From positions 532,975-596,974 of the forward strand of contig JAYKNF010000025.1 in assembly GCA_036172665.1 (NCBI GenBank): a stretch of DNA of 64,000 nt, given 5' to 3'. The notes under the pieces are model-generated. The model saw only the letters and a list, made by a program, of their open reading frames with translations. It did no database searches and was not told the origin of the DNA. The translations under genes and the position numbers were made by a program. Below, in pieces: positions 33,401 through 47,399 of this stretch (positions are counted from its first letter, which is position 1; each line of letters starts with the position of its first letter). This DNA comes from Prosopocoilus inquinatus. Its lineage: Eukaryota; Arthropoda; Insecta; Coleoptera; Lucanidae.

Positions 33401-33743
33401 GTTTTTTCGCCCTTAAAAGTAGTAAGCCTATATACAGGGTGTAATCAAATTAGTTTCACATATTAATACCGCAAGTTCCTCATCATGTAAGAGAATTAAT
33501 GCTGCAACTACCAAAAGTCTACCTCAAAAATAGAAAAAATACCTAGTGGTGGAGTATTGACTCTTTTGTTTGAGAACTTTTGGTCGGCCGTGCACAAAGA
33601 CAACGTTATAAAATAAAATTCCAGCAAAATTCAAGATCAATTGCTTGATCGCATTTTAAAAGCTTTATGGGAACACAATAAAATAGAATCACCGACCCAT
33701 TAAAGACGACAGTTCAAATTGACAACCTCTCGGTTGTGGCCCG
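30454..33743. repeat. Element B copy B3, composite palindrome
   Basis: The left part (30454 to about 31374) equals the first 921 bp of B (8931-9851) in forward orientation. At GTGCGTTCA/TTATATAAG the sequence jumps to B inverted, running from the position equivalent to 11298 back to the B terminus at 33743. The composite therefore has B termini at both ends, with 0.92-kb inverted terminal arms around a spacer of about 1.4 kb. The switch point sits at TTATATAA, itself a palindrome in B1 at 11291-11298. The structure could be a foldback-like element or the product of an inverted-duplication event. No coding capacity beyond short frames is seen. Confidence 0.88.
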
Positions 33744-35089
33744 TGTGATGTATCTAATCGATCCTTACTTATCTACTATGTTATTTGACGTTTCAACGGA
33801 CTCCAGTAACTGTGATGTGAGATACGAAGTTCTCGGACTCAGCAGGAGCTGGAAATAGTCTTGAACGAAACACCACGCATTAGCGTTGTTCCTGTGATGT
33901 ATCTAATCGACCCTTACTTATCTATCATGTTATTTGACGTTACGTTAGACTCCAGTAACTCTGATGTGAGATACGAAGTTTACGGACGCAGCAGAAGCTG
34001 GAAATAGTTTTGAACGAAACAACACGTATTAGCAGTGTTCCTGTGATGTATCTAATCGCTCCTTACTTATCTATCATGTTATTTGACGTTTCGATGGACT
34101 CCAGTAACTCTGATGTGAAATACGAAGTTCTCGAACTCAGCAGAAGCTGGAAATAGTTTTGAACGAAACGACACGTATTAGCGTTGTTCCTGTGATTATC
34201 TACTATGTTATTTGATGTTACGATGGACTCCAGTAACTCTGATGTGAGATACGAAGTTCTCGGATTCAGCAGGAGCTGGAAATAGTCTTGAACGAAACAG
34301 CACGTATTAGCGTTGTTCCTGTGATGTATCTAATCGATCCTTACTTATCTATCATGTTATTTGACGTTTCGATGAACTCCAGTAACTCTGATGTGAGATA
34401 CGAAGTTCTCGAACTAAGCAGAAGCTGGAAATACTTTTGAACGAAATAACACGTATTAGCAGTGTTCCTGTGATGTATCTAATCGCTCCTTACTTATCTA
34501 TCATGTTATTTGACGTTTCGATGGACTCCAGTAACTCTGATGTGAAATACGAAGTTCTCGAACTCAGCAGAAGCTGGAAATAGTTTTGAACGAAACGACA
34601 CGTATTAGCGTTGTTCCTGTGATGTATCTAATCGATCCTTACTTAACTATCATGTTATTTGACGATACGATGGACTCCAGTTACTCTGATGTGAGATACG
34701 AAGTTTTCGGACGCAGCAGAAGCTGGAAATAGTTTTGAACGAAACAACACGTATTAGCGTTGTTCCTGTGACGTATCTAATCGATCCTTACTTATCTATC
34801 ATGTTATTTGACGTTTCGATGAACTCCAGTAACTCTGATGTGAGATACGAAGTTCTCTGACTCAGCAGGAGCTGGAAATAATTTTGAACGGAATAACACG
34901 TATTAGCGTTGTTCCTGTGATGTATCTAATCGATTCTTACTTATCTATCATGTTATTTGACGTTACGATGGACTCCAGTTACTCTGATGTGAGATACGAA
35001 GTTTTCGGACGCAGCAGAAGCTGGAAATAGATTTGAACGAAACAACACGTATTAGCGTTGTTCCTGTGATGTATCTAATTGATCCTTAC
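33744..35089 (+). repeat. 149-bp satellite array S6, forward orientation
   Basis: About nine forward monomers between B3 and B4. The first monomer after B3 is nearly the same as that after B4 (39134 on). Around 34190 a shortened monomer reads CCTGTGATTATCTACTATG, lacking about 20 bp of the usual sequence between GTGAT and TTATCTA. The array ends at GATCCTTAC against B4. Confidence 0.93.
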
Positions 35090-38000
35090 CTTCTTGAAAT
35101 TTCTAGTAAATCTGAAGTGCGAGTTTAGGTCATGTATTATGACAAATGGGGCCACAATCTCTGTTGCGTTTGTAAATGAACTTAACAGGCAGTCGAATTA
35201 AAGCACCTAGAAGTTTTAAATTGCGTTGTTTAATCAACATTTTCAAATCTATCAAATTATGTTGGTGACATTGGTATTAATTATTTTACAGTTGATGAAG
35301 TCCAGTGGCGTGGTAGAAAGTCGCGGTTTCGTAATGTAATGGAATCTAGGGTTATGTTTATGTAGACTTGCTAATGGGGGAATTATAATAAGCGCTTTAT
35401 TAATTGAAAACAACACTGACAAGCAGGAAATAATTTTATTTTTATGTATCGGAGGTGTACGTTATTTTGTTAACACAAATTGCTTCATATTTTCAAATAC
35501 ACAGCAAAGTTCTTCCTGCATCGTCTTCGATTTCGTTTTTATAAAACATTATTTTTCACATGTCCAAAAAGGAAATAGTCTGGGTGTGTCAAATTAGGAC
35601 TTTTCGGTGGCCATGATCACAAATCTGCGCATATGATACAGTTCCCATGAAACTCTTGTAAATAATTTATCGTGGTACGTGCAGAGAACAAGAATATTAT
35701 CAGATGTAAATGGGTTTTAACGAAAGAATGAGGATTCTCCGTGGCGCACGTTCGGTAATTCTGGCCTGGCTGCGTAACTAACATCTACAAAATCCGCAAA
35801 ATTCAGGACTTGCATTATTTTCAATGCTGTGGCCCACGTATCTGATTGGCTGATCGTGCTGATAACTTTCACTATGATTTGTTGACTTTGGTCCATTTGT
35901 GCATGAAAAATGTTGACAACAGGTTTAGTTAAGTCACCCAGCTGATTTACATCGAGGTTTCGAGTCGCACTCCGAAAGAACATACTTATGCATCTTGTTC
36001 AGTAGTGAATATTTTTAATAATAATGGAGAAAATTTTCTAAAGATAAGGTAATAAATTATCTATTCGAACGTAATTTGAAATTTATATTAAATTATTTCT
36101 CACATCTGATTCAAAAATGTTAATTGAGGAGTCTTGAAAAGAACTTTCGATATTAAAGAAATGAACATATCATGCATCTTCTGTAAAACCGGTGAGAAAA
36201 TGATTAACGAACCGCCAATGTACTCTGCCAGAATTGACACAAACTGCATGATTGCCACTACAAGTTGATATAGTTGCATGCATACCAACTTAATCGGCGT
36301 ACGGACATTGACAGTTTTTTCGCTCTTAAAAGTAGTAAACCTACAGTCCATGAAAATTTGAGGTTTTCGACGAAAAATTGATTGCCACGAAAAAAATCAT
36401 CCTTATACAGTTCGACTAGGCAAATCGAGCAGTGCAAGCCGCAAGTCTCTACTTCGCACCGCTTTCGAGAAAAAAATTTTGAAAAATGTCGATCTGCGAT
36501 TAAAAAATTCAATAAGTCGAGAACGGCTCGAGATATTGACTTGCCTTTTTCACTATTAACTCAATTACATAAATTTATTCCAAAAATCACAATATCTTAT
36601 GAACAACAAGAAAATCACATTTAGAAGTTTCGAGAAAATTAATAAAACAGCAAAGGGAGCGATATTTAACAGGGAATTGTTTAAAAAGAAACCTGAATTA
36701 AAATGAATACTCTGCTGTTTTGAACGAATTATTTGTGATTTAATATAATAAACGTTTAGCAAGCTTATATAAGTACCGAACTGTTTTTAGAAAAATATCA
36801 CATTCAGCTATGTTCCATTTATATTTAGATACATTATGGTTATTTTCTTGTGACCGACATAAAATGCTTATTTTTATTATCGCATCATTTTTAAATAGGC
36901 TTTGTCAAAAATTGTACAAGCGCTCAGCGTTTCATTATCAGTTGATAGCTCCGCTAGGAGCATTTGTTCAATTTTTCACAGCGTCCGTTTAAAGATTAAC
37001 GTTAAAGCTTCTCGTACATTTTTCATCGGACAAGAGTTAACTTCAATTCTGCATAAAGCACGTGGAAACGATAAATTCATATATCTAGCATGAACTAAAT
37101 TGTTCTCATTTTCACATTTCATAATAAATTTATTAAAAAACGCAATTAATTTTTTGTAAATATAGTGTAATTTAAATTTTAAATAACGGCACCCTTATCG
37201 GGTTGATTTCAATTTGCGCAATTTTTGATACAGTCAGACCTTATTAAAACAATACTTATCTTTTATTTGCATGTCAGATCAGTTCACTTTTACCCTGGAT
37301 CACTTATTCAAAAATTTGTCTGTTGTATTTGGTTACATGATCTAACCCAACGTGATCCAAAACACTTTCAGCCTTGCTGATACTACACCTCGGAAATTCT
37401 AGATCAGTTTGGATCAGTTGGTTCGCTTGTAGAGGGGGATGTTATTTCAACTGTTTGTCAAATTACATTACTCGTCCAAACAACCTTTTGTGCTTAACTC
37501 GCTGTAAAGTGATGCAAAAAATAATATCTTCTTCTGGAGATTAAATGCAACAATCGCACTTCGCATGTTTTATTTACTATTAAATCGATCACTTAAGATC
37601 AGTACACTTTGGGTTAAACTGAACTGACCTGAACTAATCTGCGTTGCAAATGAAAGACAACTAATGTCTGAGTTGTCTTCACATTTTTCGATCAGCATAC
37701 TTTTCCCGAAAAGGCTGTTGGCAGGGTTCACTGAACCATTTGAAGCTGGTGGACGCAAACTGAGGTCGTCACTTCAGAATATATTTGTAGGTACATCGGT
37801 GCATCATCCGTTGTCACACTTTAGGTGTCTCGGGAATGCAAGAGTCAATAAGTGGGAATTCGATCAGAGTTCTATTCAGTTGGTGGCTTTTAATTTGATT
37901 TGCTAATAAGGTAAACAACTTGTGATGTTTAGGTACCTCTCAACTTTAAACGAGGGCCAAGTGTATTACGGTAATCCTGTGGGCTGACCAAGTAATGAAA

Positions 38001-39133
38001 CCAGTGCGAGTTTATCCTAAATCGTTCGCATTAGAGAATAATAATTCGCTTACATTAAACGAGGACAAGACTTTAAAGTTTGCATTAAAATGCAGATGAA
38101 ATTATATATTTTACGGAAACACGTTTGTTCATTCACCTCAACGCTGAAAATTGTCGCTAATTTTGGGTGGCTGAGTACGGCAGCGAAGCGTTGGAGCCGT
38201 CTTGAGCATTACTGAACGCACTTGAGGGATCGATGCGCAATCTGTACGTTGAACGTGCAACCAACTTAGAGCGCGCCGATGATTACAGATTCCTGTAATT
38301 CTGCAGGGACCTGTGATCTTTGATTGCTTGAAAGTTCGCGTCGGTCGTTTCAAGATGGCAGCACCAAGACGCATTAAAAATTATTTTTATTTATCGCTAT
38401 TTTAAATGTTTTACAAGTAAAGATAATACCATGATGCCCCATAAATAACAATTACTGTATTTGCGCGAAGGCATTTTCGCTTATTCAACTTTTCTCTGAG
38501 AAAACACTTGTCTTACATAATATGCCTTGAGTTTCGTTCTCTTTTGAATTAAACAGGGCAGGAATAGTTGCTTTTCTCTTTTAAAACCGCCACAGGCGAT
38601 GAGCGTGTAACATAATTTAAGCGTTAAAGCTCGTTTTCTGTGCGGAATTAATGTCTCTTTACGATGGTACTTTAAGGGTCGATATCTCGGGAAAGGGGCG
38701 AGCAGCTAGAGAGGAACGGGGCATGGTTTTGAATGCGCCTCGTCGAGCTCTATACGGGTGAATTTTTTCGCGATTTTAGGAGAAAAAAAGTTTTTTCGCC
38801 CTTAAAAGTAGTAAGCCTATATACAGGGTGTAATCAAATTAGTTTCACATATTAATACCGGAAGTTCCTCATCATGTAAGAGAATTAATGCTACAACTAC
38901 CAAAAGTCTAGCTCAAAAATAAAAAAAAATACCTGGTGGAGGAGTATTGACTCTTTTGTTTGAGAACTTTTGGTCGGCCGTGCACAAAAACAACGTTATA
39001 AAATAAAATTCCAGCAAAATTCAAGATCAATTGCTTGATCGCATTTTAAAAGCTTTATGGGAACACAATAAAATAGAATCACCGACCCATTAAAGACGAC
39101 AGTTCAAATTGACAACCTCTCGGTTGTGGCCCG
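35090..39133 (-). repeat. Element B copy B4 (right arm of the large inverted repeat)
   Basis: An inverted copy of B1 8931-12973: paired positions add up to 48063-48064 over the whole length. It includes the subterminal hairpin, the transposase remnant and the CGGGCC terminus (as CCCG at 39130-39133). It is truncated at 35090 by satellite S6, directly after the segment equal to the first direct repeat in B1. Differences from B1 are few, for example one extra G near 37436, so the duplication is recent or homogenised. No gene is seen. Confidence 0.93.
35462..35613 (-). pseudogene. mariner/Tc1-like transposase remnant (copy in B4)
   Basis: Minus-strand copy of the remnant at 12450-12601, with the same WPPKSPNLTHPDYFLFG stretch, stop and frame change. 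It is duplicated along with the B arm rather than inserted independently. Confidence 0.62.
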
Positions 39134-39449
39134 TGTGATGTATCTAATCGATCCTTACTTATCTACTATGTTATTTGACGTTTCAACGGACTCCAGTAAC
39201 TGTGATGTGAGATACGAAGTTCTCGGACTCAGCAGGAGCTGGAAATAGTCTTGAACGAAACAGCACGTATTAGCGTTGTTCCTGTGATGTATCTAATCGA
39301 TCCTTACTTATCTATCATGTTATTTGACGTTACGTTGGACTCCAGTAACTCTGACGTGAGATACGAAGTTTACGGACGCAGCAGAAGCTGGAAATAGTTT
39401 TGAACGAAACAACACGTATAAGCGTTGTTCCTGTGCTGTATCTAATCGA

Positions 39450-42400
39450 TCCTTACTTATCTATCATGTTATTTGACGTTTGGATGGACTCCAGTATCTC
39501 TGATGTGAGATACGAAATCTTCGGACGCAGCATAAGCTGGAAATAGTTTTGAACGAAACAACACGTATTAGCGTTGTACCTGTGATGTATCTAAACGATC
39601 CTTACTTATCTAACATGTTATTTGAAGTTTGGATGGACTCCAGTAAGTCTGATGTGAGATACAAAGTTTTTGGACGCAGCAGGAGCTGGAAATAGTTTTA
39701 AACGAAACAACACGTATTAGCGTTGTTCCTGTGCTGTATCTAATTGATCCTTACTCATCTATCATGCTATTTGGCGTTTCGATGGACTCCAGTAGCTCTG
39801 ATGTGAGATACGACGTTTTCGGACGCAGCAGAAGCTGGAAATAGTTTTAAACGAAACAACACGCATTAGCGTTGTTACTGTGATGTATCTAATCGATCCT
39901 TACTCATCTAACATGTTATTTGGCGTTTCGATGGACTCCAGTAACTTTGATGTGAGATACGAAGTTCTCGGACGCAGCTGAAGCTGGAAATAGTTTTAAA
40001 TGAAACAACACGTATTAGCGTTGTTCCTGTGATGTATCTAATCGATCCTTACTCATCTATCATGTTATTTGGGGTTTCGATGGACTCCAGTAGCTCTGAT
40101 GTGAGATACGAAGTTTTTGGACGCAGCAGGAGCTGGAAATAGTTTTAAACGAAACAACACGTATTAGCGTTGTTCCTGTGATGTATCTAATCGATCCTTA
40201 CTCATCTATCATGTTATTTGACGTTTGGATGGGCTCCAGTATCTCTGATGTGAGATACAAAATTTTCGGACGCAGCAGAAGCTGGAAATAGTTTTAAACG
40301 AAACAACACGCATTAGCGTTGTTCCTGTGATGTATCTAAACGATCCTTACTTATCTAAGATGTTATTTGACGTTTGGATGGACTCCAGTAAGTCTGATGT
40401 GAGATACAAAGTTTTTGGACGCAGCAGGAGCTGGAAATAGTTTTAAACGAAACAACACGTATTAGCGTTGTTCCTGTGATGTATCTAATCGATCCTTACT
40501 AATCTAACATGTTATTTGATGTTTGGATGGACTCCAGTAACTTTGATGTGAGATACGACGTTTTCGGACGCAGCAGATGCTGGAAATAGTTTTAAACGAA
40601 ACAACACGCATTAGCGTTGTTCCTGTTATGTATCTAATCGATCCTTACTCATCTAACATGTTATTTGGCGTTTCGATGGACTCCAGTAACTTTGATGTGA
40701 GATACGAAGTTCTCGGACGCAGCTGAAGCTGGAAATAGTTTTAAATGAAACAACACGTATTAGCGTTGTTCCTGTGATGTATCTAATCGATCCTTACTCA
40801 TCTATCATGTTATTTGACGTTTGGATGACCTCCAGTAACTCTGATGTGAGATACGAAATTATCGGACGCAGCAGAAGCTGGAAATAGTTTTAAACGAAAC
40901 AACACGCATTAGCGTTGTTCCTGTTATGTATCTAATCGATCCTTACTCATCTAACATGTTATTTGACGTTTCGATGGACTCTAGTAACTCTGATGTGAGA
41001 TACGAAGTTTCTGGACGCAGCAGGAGCTGGAAATAGTTTTAAACGAAACAACACGTATTAGCGTTGTTCCTGTGATGTATCTAATCGATCCTTACTCATC
41101 TATCATGTTATTTGACGTTTGGATGGACTCCAGTATCTCTGATGTGAGATACGAAATTTTCGGACGCAGCAGAAGCTGGAAATAGTTTTTAACGAAACAA
41201 CACGCATTAGCGTTGTTCCTGTGATGTATCTAAACGATCCCTACTTATCTAACATGTTATTTGACGTTTGGATGGACTCCAGTAAGTCTGATGTGAGATA
41301 CAAAGTTTTTGGACGCAGCAGGAGCTGGAAATAGTTTTAAACGAAACAACACTTATTAGCGTTGTTCCTGTGATGTATCTAATCGATCCTTACTTATCTA
41401 ACATGTTATTTGATGTTTGGATGAACTCCAGTAACTTTGATGTGAGATACGACGTTTTCGGACGCAGCAGATGCTGGAAATAGTTTTAAACGAAACAACA
41501 CGTATTAGCGTTGTTCCTGTGATGTATCGAATCGATCCTTACTCATCTATCGTATTATTTGACGTTTGAATGGACTCCAGTAACTCTGATGTGAGATACA
41601 AAGTTCTCGGACGCAGCAGAAGCTGGAAATAGTTTTGAACGAAACAACACGTATTCGTCTTGTTCCTGTGATGTATCTAATCGATCCTTACTTATCTATC
41701 ATGTTATTTGACGTTTGGATGGACACCAGTAACTCTGATGTGAGATACGAAATTATCGGACGCAGCAGAAGCTGGAAATAGTTTTAAATGAAACAACACG
41801 CATTAGCGTTGTTCCTGTGATGTATCTAATCGATCCTTACTCATCTATCATGTTATTTGACGTTTGGATGGACTCCAGTAACTCTGAAGTGAGATACGAA
41901 GTTCTCGGACGCAGCTGAAGCTGGAAATAGTTTTAAACGAAACAACACGCATTAGCGTTGTTCCTGTGATGTATCTAATCGATCCTTACTCATCTATCAT
42001 GTTATTTGACGTTTGGATGACCTCCAGTAACTCTGATGTGAGATACGAAATTATCGGACGCAGCAGAAGCTGGAAATAGTTTTAAATGAAACAACACGCA
42101 TTAGCGTTGTTCATGTGATGTATCTAATCGATCCTTACTCATCTATAATGTTATTTGAGATTTCGATGGACACTAGTAACTCTGATGTGAGATACGAAGT
42201 TTTTGGACGCAGCAGGAGCTAGAAATAGTTTTAATCGAAACAACACGTATTAGCGTTGTTCCTGTGCTGTATCTAATCGATCCTTACTTATCTATCATGT
42301 TATTTGGCGTTTCGATGGACTCCACTAACTCTGATGTGAGATACGACGTTTTCGGACGCAGCAGAAGCTGGAAATAGTTTTAAACGAAACAACACGCATT

Positions 42401-45400
42401 AGCGTTGTTCCTGTGATGTATCTAATCGATCCTTACTCATCTAACATGTTATTTGGCGTTTCGATGGACTCCAGTAACTTTGATGTGAGATACGAAGTTC
42501 TCGGACGCAGCTGAAGCTGGAAATAGTTTTAAATGAAACAACACGTATTAGCGTTGTTCCTGTGATGTATCTAATCGATTCTTACTCATCTATCATATTA
42601 TTTGGCGTTTCGATGGACTCCACTAACTCTGATGTGAGATACGACGTTTTCGGACGCAGCAGATGCTGGAAATAGTTTTAAATGAAACAACACCTATTAG
42701 CGTTGTTCCTGTGATGTATCTAATCGATCCTTACTCATCTATCATGTTATTTGGCGTTTCGATGGACTCCAGTAGCTCTGATGAGAGATACGACGTTTTC
42801 GGACGCAGCAGTAGCTGGAAATAGTTTTAAATGAAACAACACGTATTAGCGTTGTTCCTGTGATGTATCTAATCGATCCTTACTCATCTATCATGTTATT
42901 TGGCGTTTCGATGGACTTCAGTAGCTCTGATGTGAGATACGAAGTTTTTGGACGCAGCAGGAGCTGGAAATAGTTTTAAACGAAACAACACGTATTAGCG
43001 TTGTTCCTGTGATGTATCTAAACGATCCTTACTTATCTAACATGTTATTTGACGTTTGGATGGACTCCAGTAAGTCTGATGTGAGATACAAAATTTTTGG
43101 ACGCAGCAGGAGCTGGAAATAGTTTTAAATGAAACAACACGTATTAGCGTTGTTCCTGTGATGTATCTAATCGATCCTTACTCATCTATCATGTTATTTG
43201 GCGTTTCGATGGACTCCAGTAGCTCTGATGTGAGATACGACGTTTTCGGACGCAGCAGAAGCTGGAAATAGTTTTAAACGAAACAACACGTATTAGCGTT
43301 GTTCCTGTGATGTATCTAATCGATCCTTACTCATCTATCATGTTATTTGACGTTTGGATGGACTCCAGTATCTCTGATGTGAGATACGATATCTTCGGAT
43401 GCAGCATAAGCTGGAAATAGTTTTAAACGAAACAACAGGCATTAGCGTTGTTCCTGTGATGTATCTAATCGATCCTTACTCATCTATCATGTTATTTGAC
43501 GTTTCGATGGACTCTAGTAACTCTGATGTGAGATACGAAGTTTTTGGACGCAGCAGGAGCTGGAAATAGTTTTAAACGAAACAACACGTATTAGCGTTGT
43601 TCCTAAGCTGTATCTAATCGATCCTTACTCACTTATCATGTTATTTGGCGTTTCGATGGACTCCAGTAGCTCTGATGTGAGATACGACGTTTTCGGACGC
43701 AGCAGAAGCTGGAAATAGTTTTTAACGGAACAACACGCATTAGCGTTGTTCCTGTGATGTATCTAATCGATACTTACTCATCTATCATGTTATTTGACGT
43801 TTCGATGGACTCCAGTAACTCTAATGTGAGAAACGAAATTTTCGGACGCAGCAGAAGCTGGAAATAGTTTTAAACGAAACAACAGGCATTAGCGTTGTTC
43901 CTGTGATGTATCTAATCGATCCTTCCTCATCTATCATGTTATTTGACGTTTGGATGACCTCCAGTAACTCTGATGTGAGATACGAAATTATCGGACGCAG
44001 CAGAAGCTGGAAATAGTTTTAAATGAAACAACACGCATTAGCGTTGTTCATGTGATGTATCTAATCGATCCTTACTCATCTATCATGTTATTTGAGATTT
44101 CGATGGACTCTAGTAACTCTGATGTGAGATACGAAGTTTTTGGACGCAGCAGGAGCTAGAAATAGTTTTAATCGAAACAACACGTATTAGCGTTGTTCCT
44201 GTGCTGTATCTAATCGATCCTTACTTATCTATCATGTTATTTGGCGTTTCGATGGACTCCACTAACTCTGATGTGAGATACGACGTTTTCGGACGCAGCA
44301 GATGCTGGAAATAGTTTTAAACGAAACAACACTCATTAGCGTTGTTCCTGTTATGTATCTAATCGATCCTTACTCATCTAACATGTTATTTGGCGTTTCG
44401 ATGGACTCCAGTAACTTTGATGTGAGATACGAAGTTCTCGGACGCAGCTGAAACTGGAAATAGTTTTAAATGAAACAACACGTATTAGCGTTGTTCCTGT
44501 GATGTATCTAATCGATCCTTACTCATCTATCATATTATTTGACGTTTGAATGGACTCCAGTAACTCTGATGTGAGATACAAAGTTCTCGGACGCAGCAGA
44601 AGCTGGAAATAGTTTTGAACGAAACAACACGTATTCGTCTTGTTCCTGTGATGTATCTAATCGATCCTTACTTATCTATCATGTTATTTGACGTTTGGAT
44701 GGACACCAGTAACTCTGATGTGAGATACGAAATTATCGGACGCAGCAGAAGCTGGAAATAGTTTTAAATGAAACAACACGCATTAGCGTTGTTCCTGTGA
44801 TGTATCTTATCGATCCTTACTCATCTATCATGTTATTTGACGTTTGGATGGACTCCAGTAACTCTGAAGTGAGATACGAAGTTCTCGGACGCAGCTGAAG
44901 CTGGAAATAGTTTTAAACGAAACAACACGCATTAGCGTTGTTCCTGTGATGTATCTAATCGATCCTTACTCATCTATCATGTTATTTGACGTTTGGATGA
45001 CCTCCAGTAACTCTGATGTGAGATACGAAATTATCGGACGCAGCAGAAGCTGGAAATAGTTTTAAATGAAACAACACGCATTAGCGTTGTTCATGTGATG
45101 TATCTAATCGATCCTTACTCATCTATCATGTTATTTGACGTTTCGATGGTCTCTAGTAACTCTGATGTGAGATACGAAGTTTTTGGACGCAGCAGGAGCT
45201 AGAAATAGTTTTAATCGAAACAACACGTATTAGCGTTGTTCCTGTGCTGTATCTAATCGATCCTTACTTATCTATCATGTTATTTGGCGTTTCGATGGAC
45301 TCCACTAACTCTGATGTGAGATACGACGTTTTCGGACGCAGCAGAAGCTGGAAATAGTTTTAAACGAAACAACACGCATTAGCGTTGTTCCTGTGATGTA

Positions 45401-46150
45401 TCTAATCGATCCTTACTCATCTAACATGTTATTTGGCGTTTCGATGGACTCCAGTAACTTTGATGTGAGATACGAAGTTCTCGGACGCAGCTGAAGCTGG
45501 AAATAGTTTTAAATGAAACAACACGTATTAGCGTTGTTCCTGTGATGTATCTAATCGATTCTTACTCATCTATCATGTTATTTGACGTTTCGATGGACTC
45601 TAGTAACTCTGATGTGAGATACGAAGTTTTTGGACGCAGCAGGAGCTAGAAATAGTTTTAATCGAAACAACACGTATTAGCGTTGTTCCTGTGCTGTATC
45701 TAATCGATCCTTACTTATCTATCATGTTATTTGGCGTTTCGATGGACTCCACTAACTCTGATGTGAGATACGACGTTTTCGGACGCAGCAGATGCTGGAA
45801 ATAGTTTTAAATGAAACAACACGTATTAGCGTTGTTCCTGTGATGTATCTAATCGATCCTTACTCATCTATCATGTTATTTGGCGTTTCGATGGACTCCA
45901 GTAGCTCTGATGAGAGATACGACGTTTTCGGACGCAGCAGAAGCTGGAAATAGTTTTAAACGAAACAACAATTATTAGCGTTGTTCCTGTGATGTATCTA
46001 ATCGATCCTTACTCATCTATCATGTTATTTGACGTTTGGATGGACTCCAGTATCTCTGATGTGAGATACGATATCTTCGGATGCAGCATAAGCTGGAAAT
46101 AGTTTTAAACGAAACAACAGGCATTAGCGTTGTTCCTGTGATGTATCTAA
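39450..46150 (+). repeat. 91-monomer segmental duplication in S7, copy 1
   Basis: About 6.7 kb of satellite with the same order of monomer variants as about 53.0-60.1 kb. Markers at 39514, 40494, 42691 and 43388 recur exactly 13559 bp (91 x 149) later. By 46070 the offset is 14006 bp, because copy 2 has three additional monomers near 59.5-60.0 kb. Confidence 0.9.
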
Positions 46151-47399
46151 ACGATCCTTACTTATCTAACATGTTATTTGACGTTTGGATGGACTCCAGT
46201 AAGTCTGATGTGAGATACGAAGTTTCTGGACGCAGCAGGAGCTGGAAATAGTTTTAAACGAAACAACACGTATTAGCGTTGTTCCTGTGATGTATCTAAT
46301 CGATCCTTACTCATCTATCATGTTATTTGACGTTTGGATGGGCTCCAGTAACTCTGAAGTGAGATACGAAGTTCTCGGACGCAGCTGAAGCTGGAAATAG
46401 TTTTAAACGAAACAACACGCATTAGCGTTGTTCCTGTGATGTATCTAAACGATCCTTACTTATCTAACATGTTATTTGAAGTTTGGATGGACTCCAGCAA
46501 GTCTGATGTGAGATACAAAGTTTTTGGACGCAGCAGGAGCTGGAAATAGTTTTAAACGAAACAACACGTATTAGCGTTGTTCCTGTGCTGTATCTAATCG
46601 ATCCTTACTCATCTATCATGCTATTTGGCGTTTCGATGGACTCCAGTAGCTCTGATGTGAGATACGACGTTTTCGGACGCAGCAGAAGCTGGAATTAGTT
46701 TTAAACGAAACAACACGCATTAGCGTTGTTCCTGTGATGTATCTAATCGATCCATACTCATCTAACATGTTATTTGGCGTTTCGATGGACTCCAGTAACT
46801 TTGATGTGAGATACGACGTTTTCGGATGCAGCAGAAGCTGGAAATAGTTTTAAACGAAACAACACGTATTAGCGTTGTTCCTGTGATGTACCTAATCGAT
46901 CCTTACTCATCTATCATGTTATTTGGCGTTTCGATGGACTCCAGTAACTTTGATGTGAGATACGATGTTCTCGGACGCAGCTGAAGCTGGAAATAGTTTT
47001 AAATGAAACAACACGTATTAGCGTTGTTCCTGTGATGTATCTAATCGATCCTTACTCATCTATCATGTTATTTGGCGTTTCGATGGACTCCAGTAGCTCT
47101 GATGTGAGATACGACGTTTTCGGACGCAGCAGAAGCTGGAAATAGTTTTAAATGAAACAACACGCATTAGCGTTTTTCCTGTGATTTATCTAATCGATCC
47201 TTACTCATCTATCATGTTATTTGACGTTTCGATGGACTCTAGTAACTCTGATGTGAGATACGAAGTTTTTGGACGCAGCAGGAGCTGGAAATAGTTTTAA
47301 ACGAAACAACACGTATTAGCGTTGTTCCTGTGATGTATCTAATCGATCCTTACTCATCTATCATGTTATTTGACGTTTGGATGGACTCCAGTATCTCTG

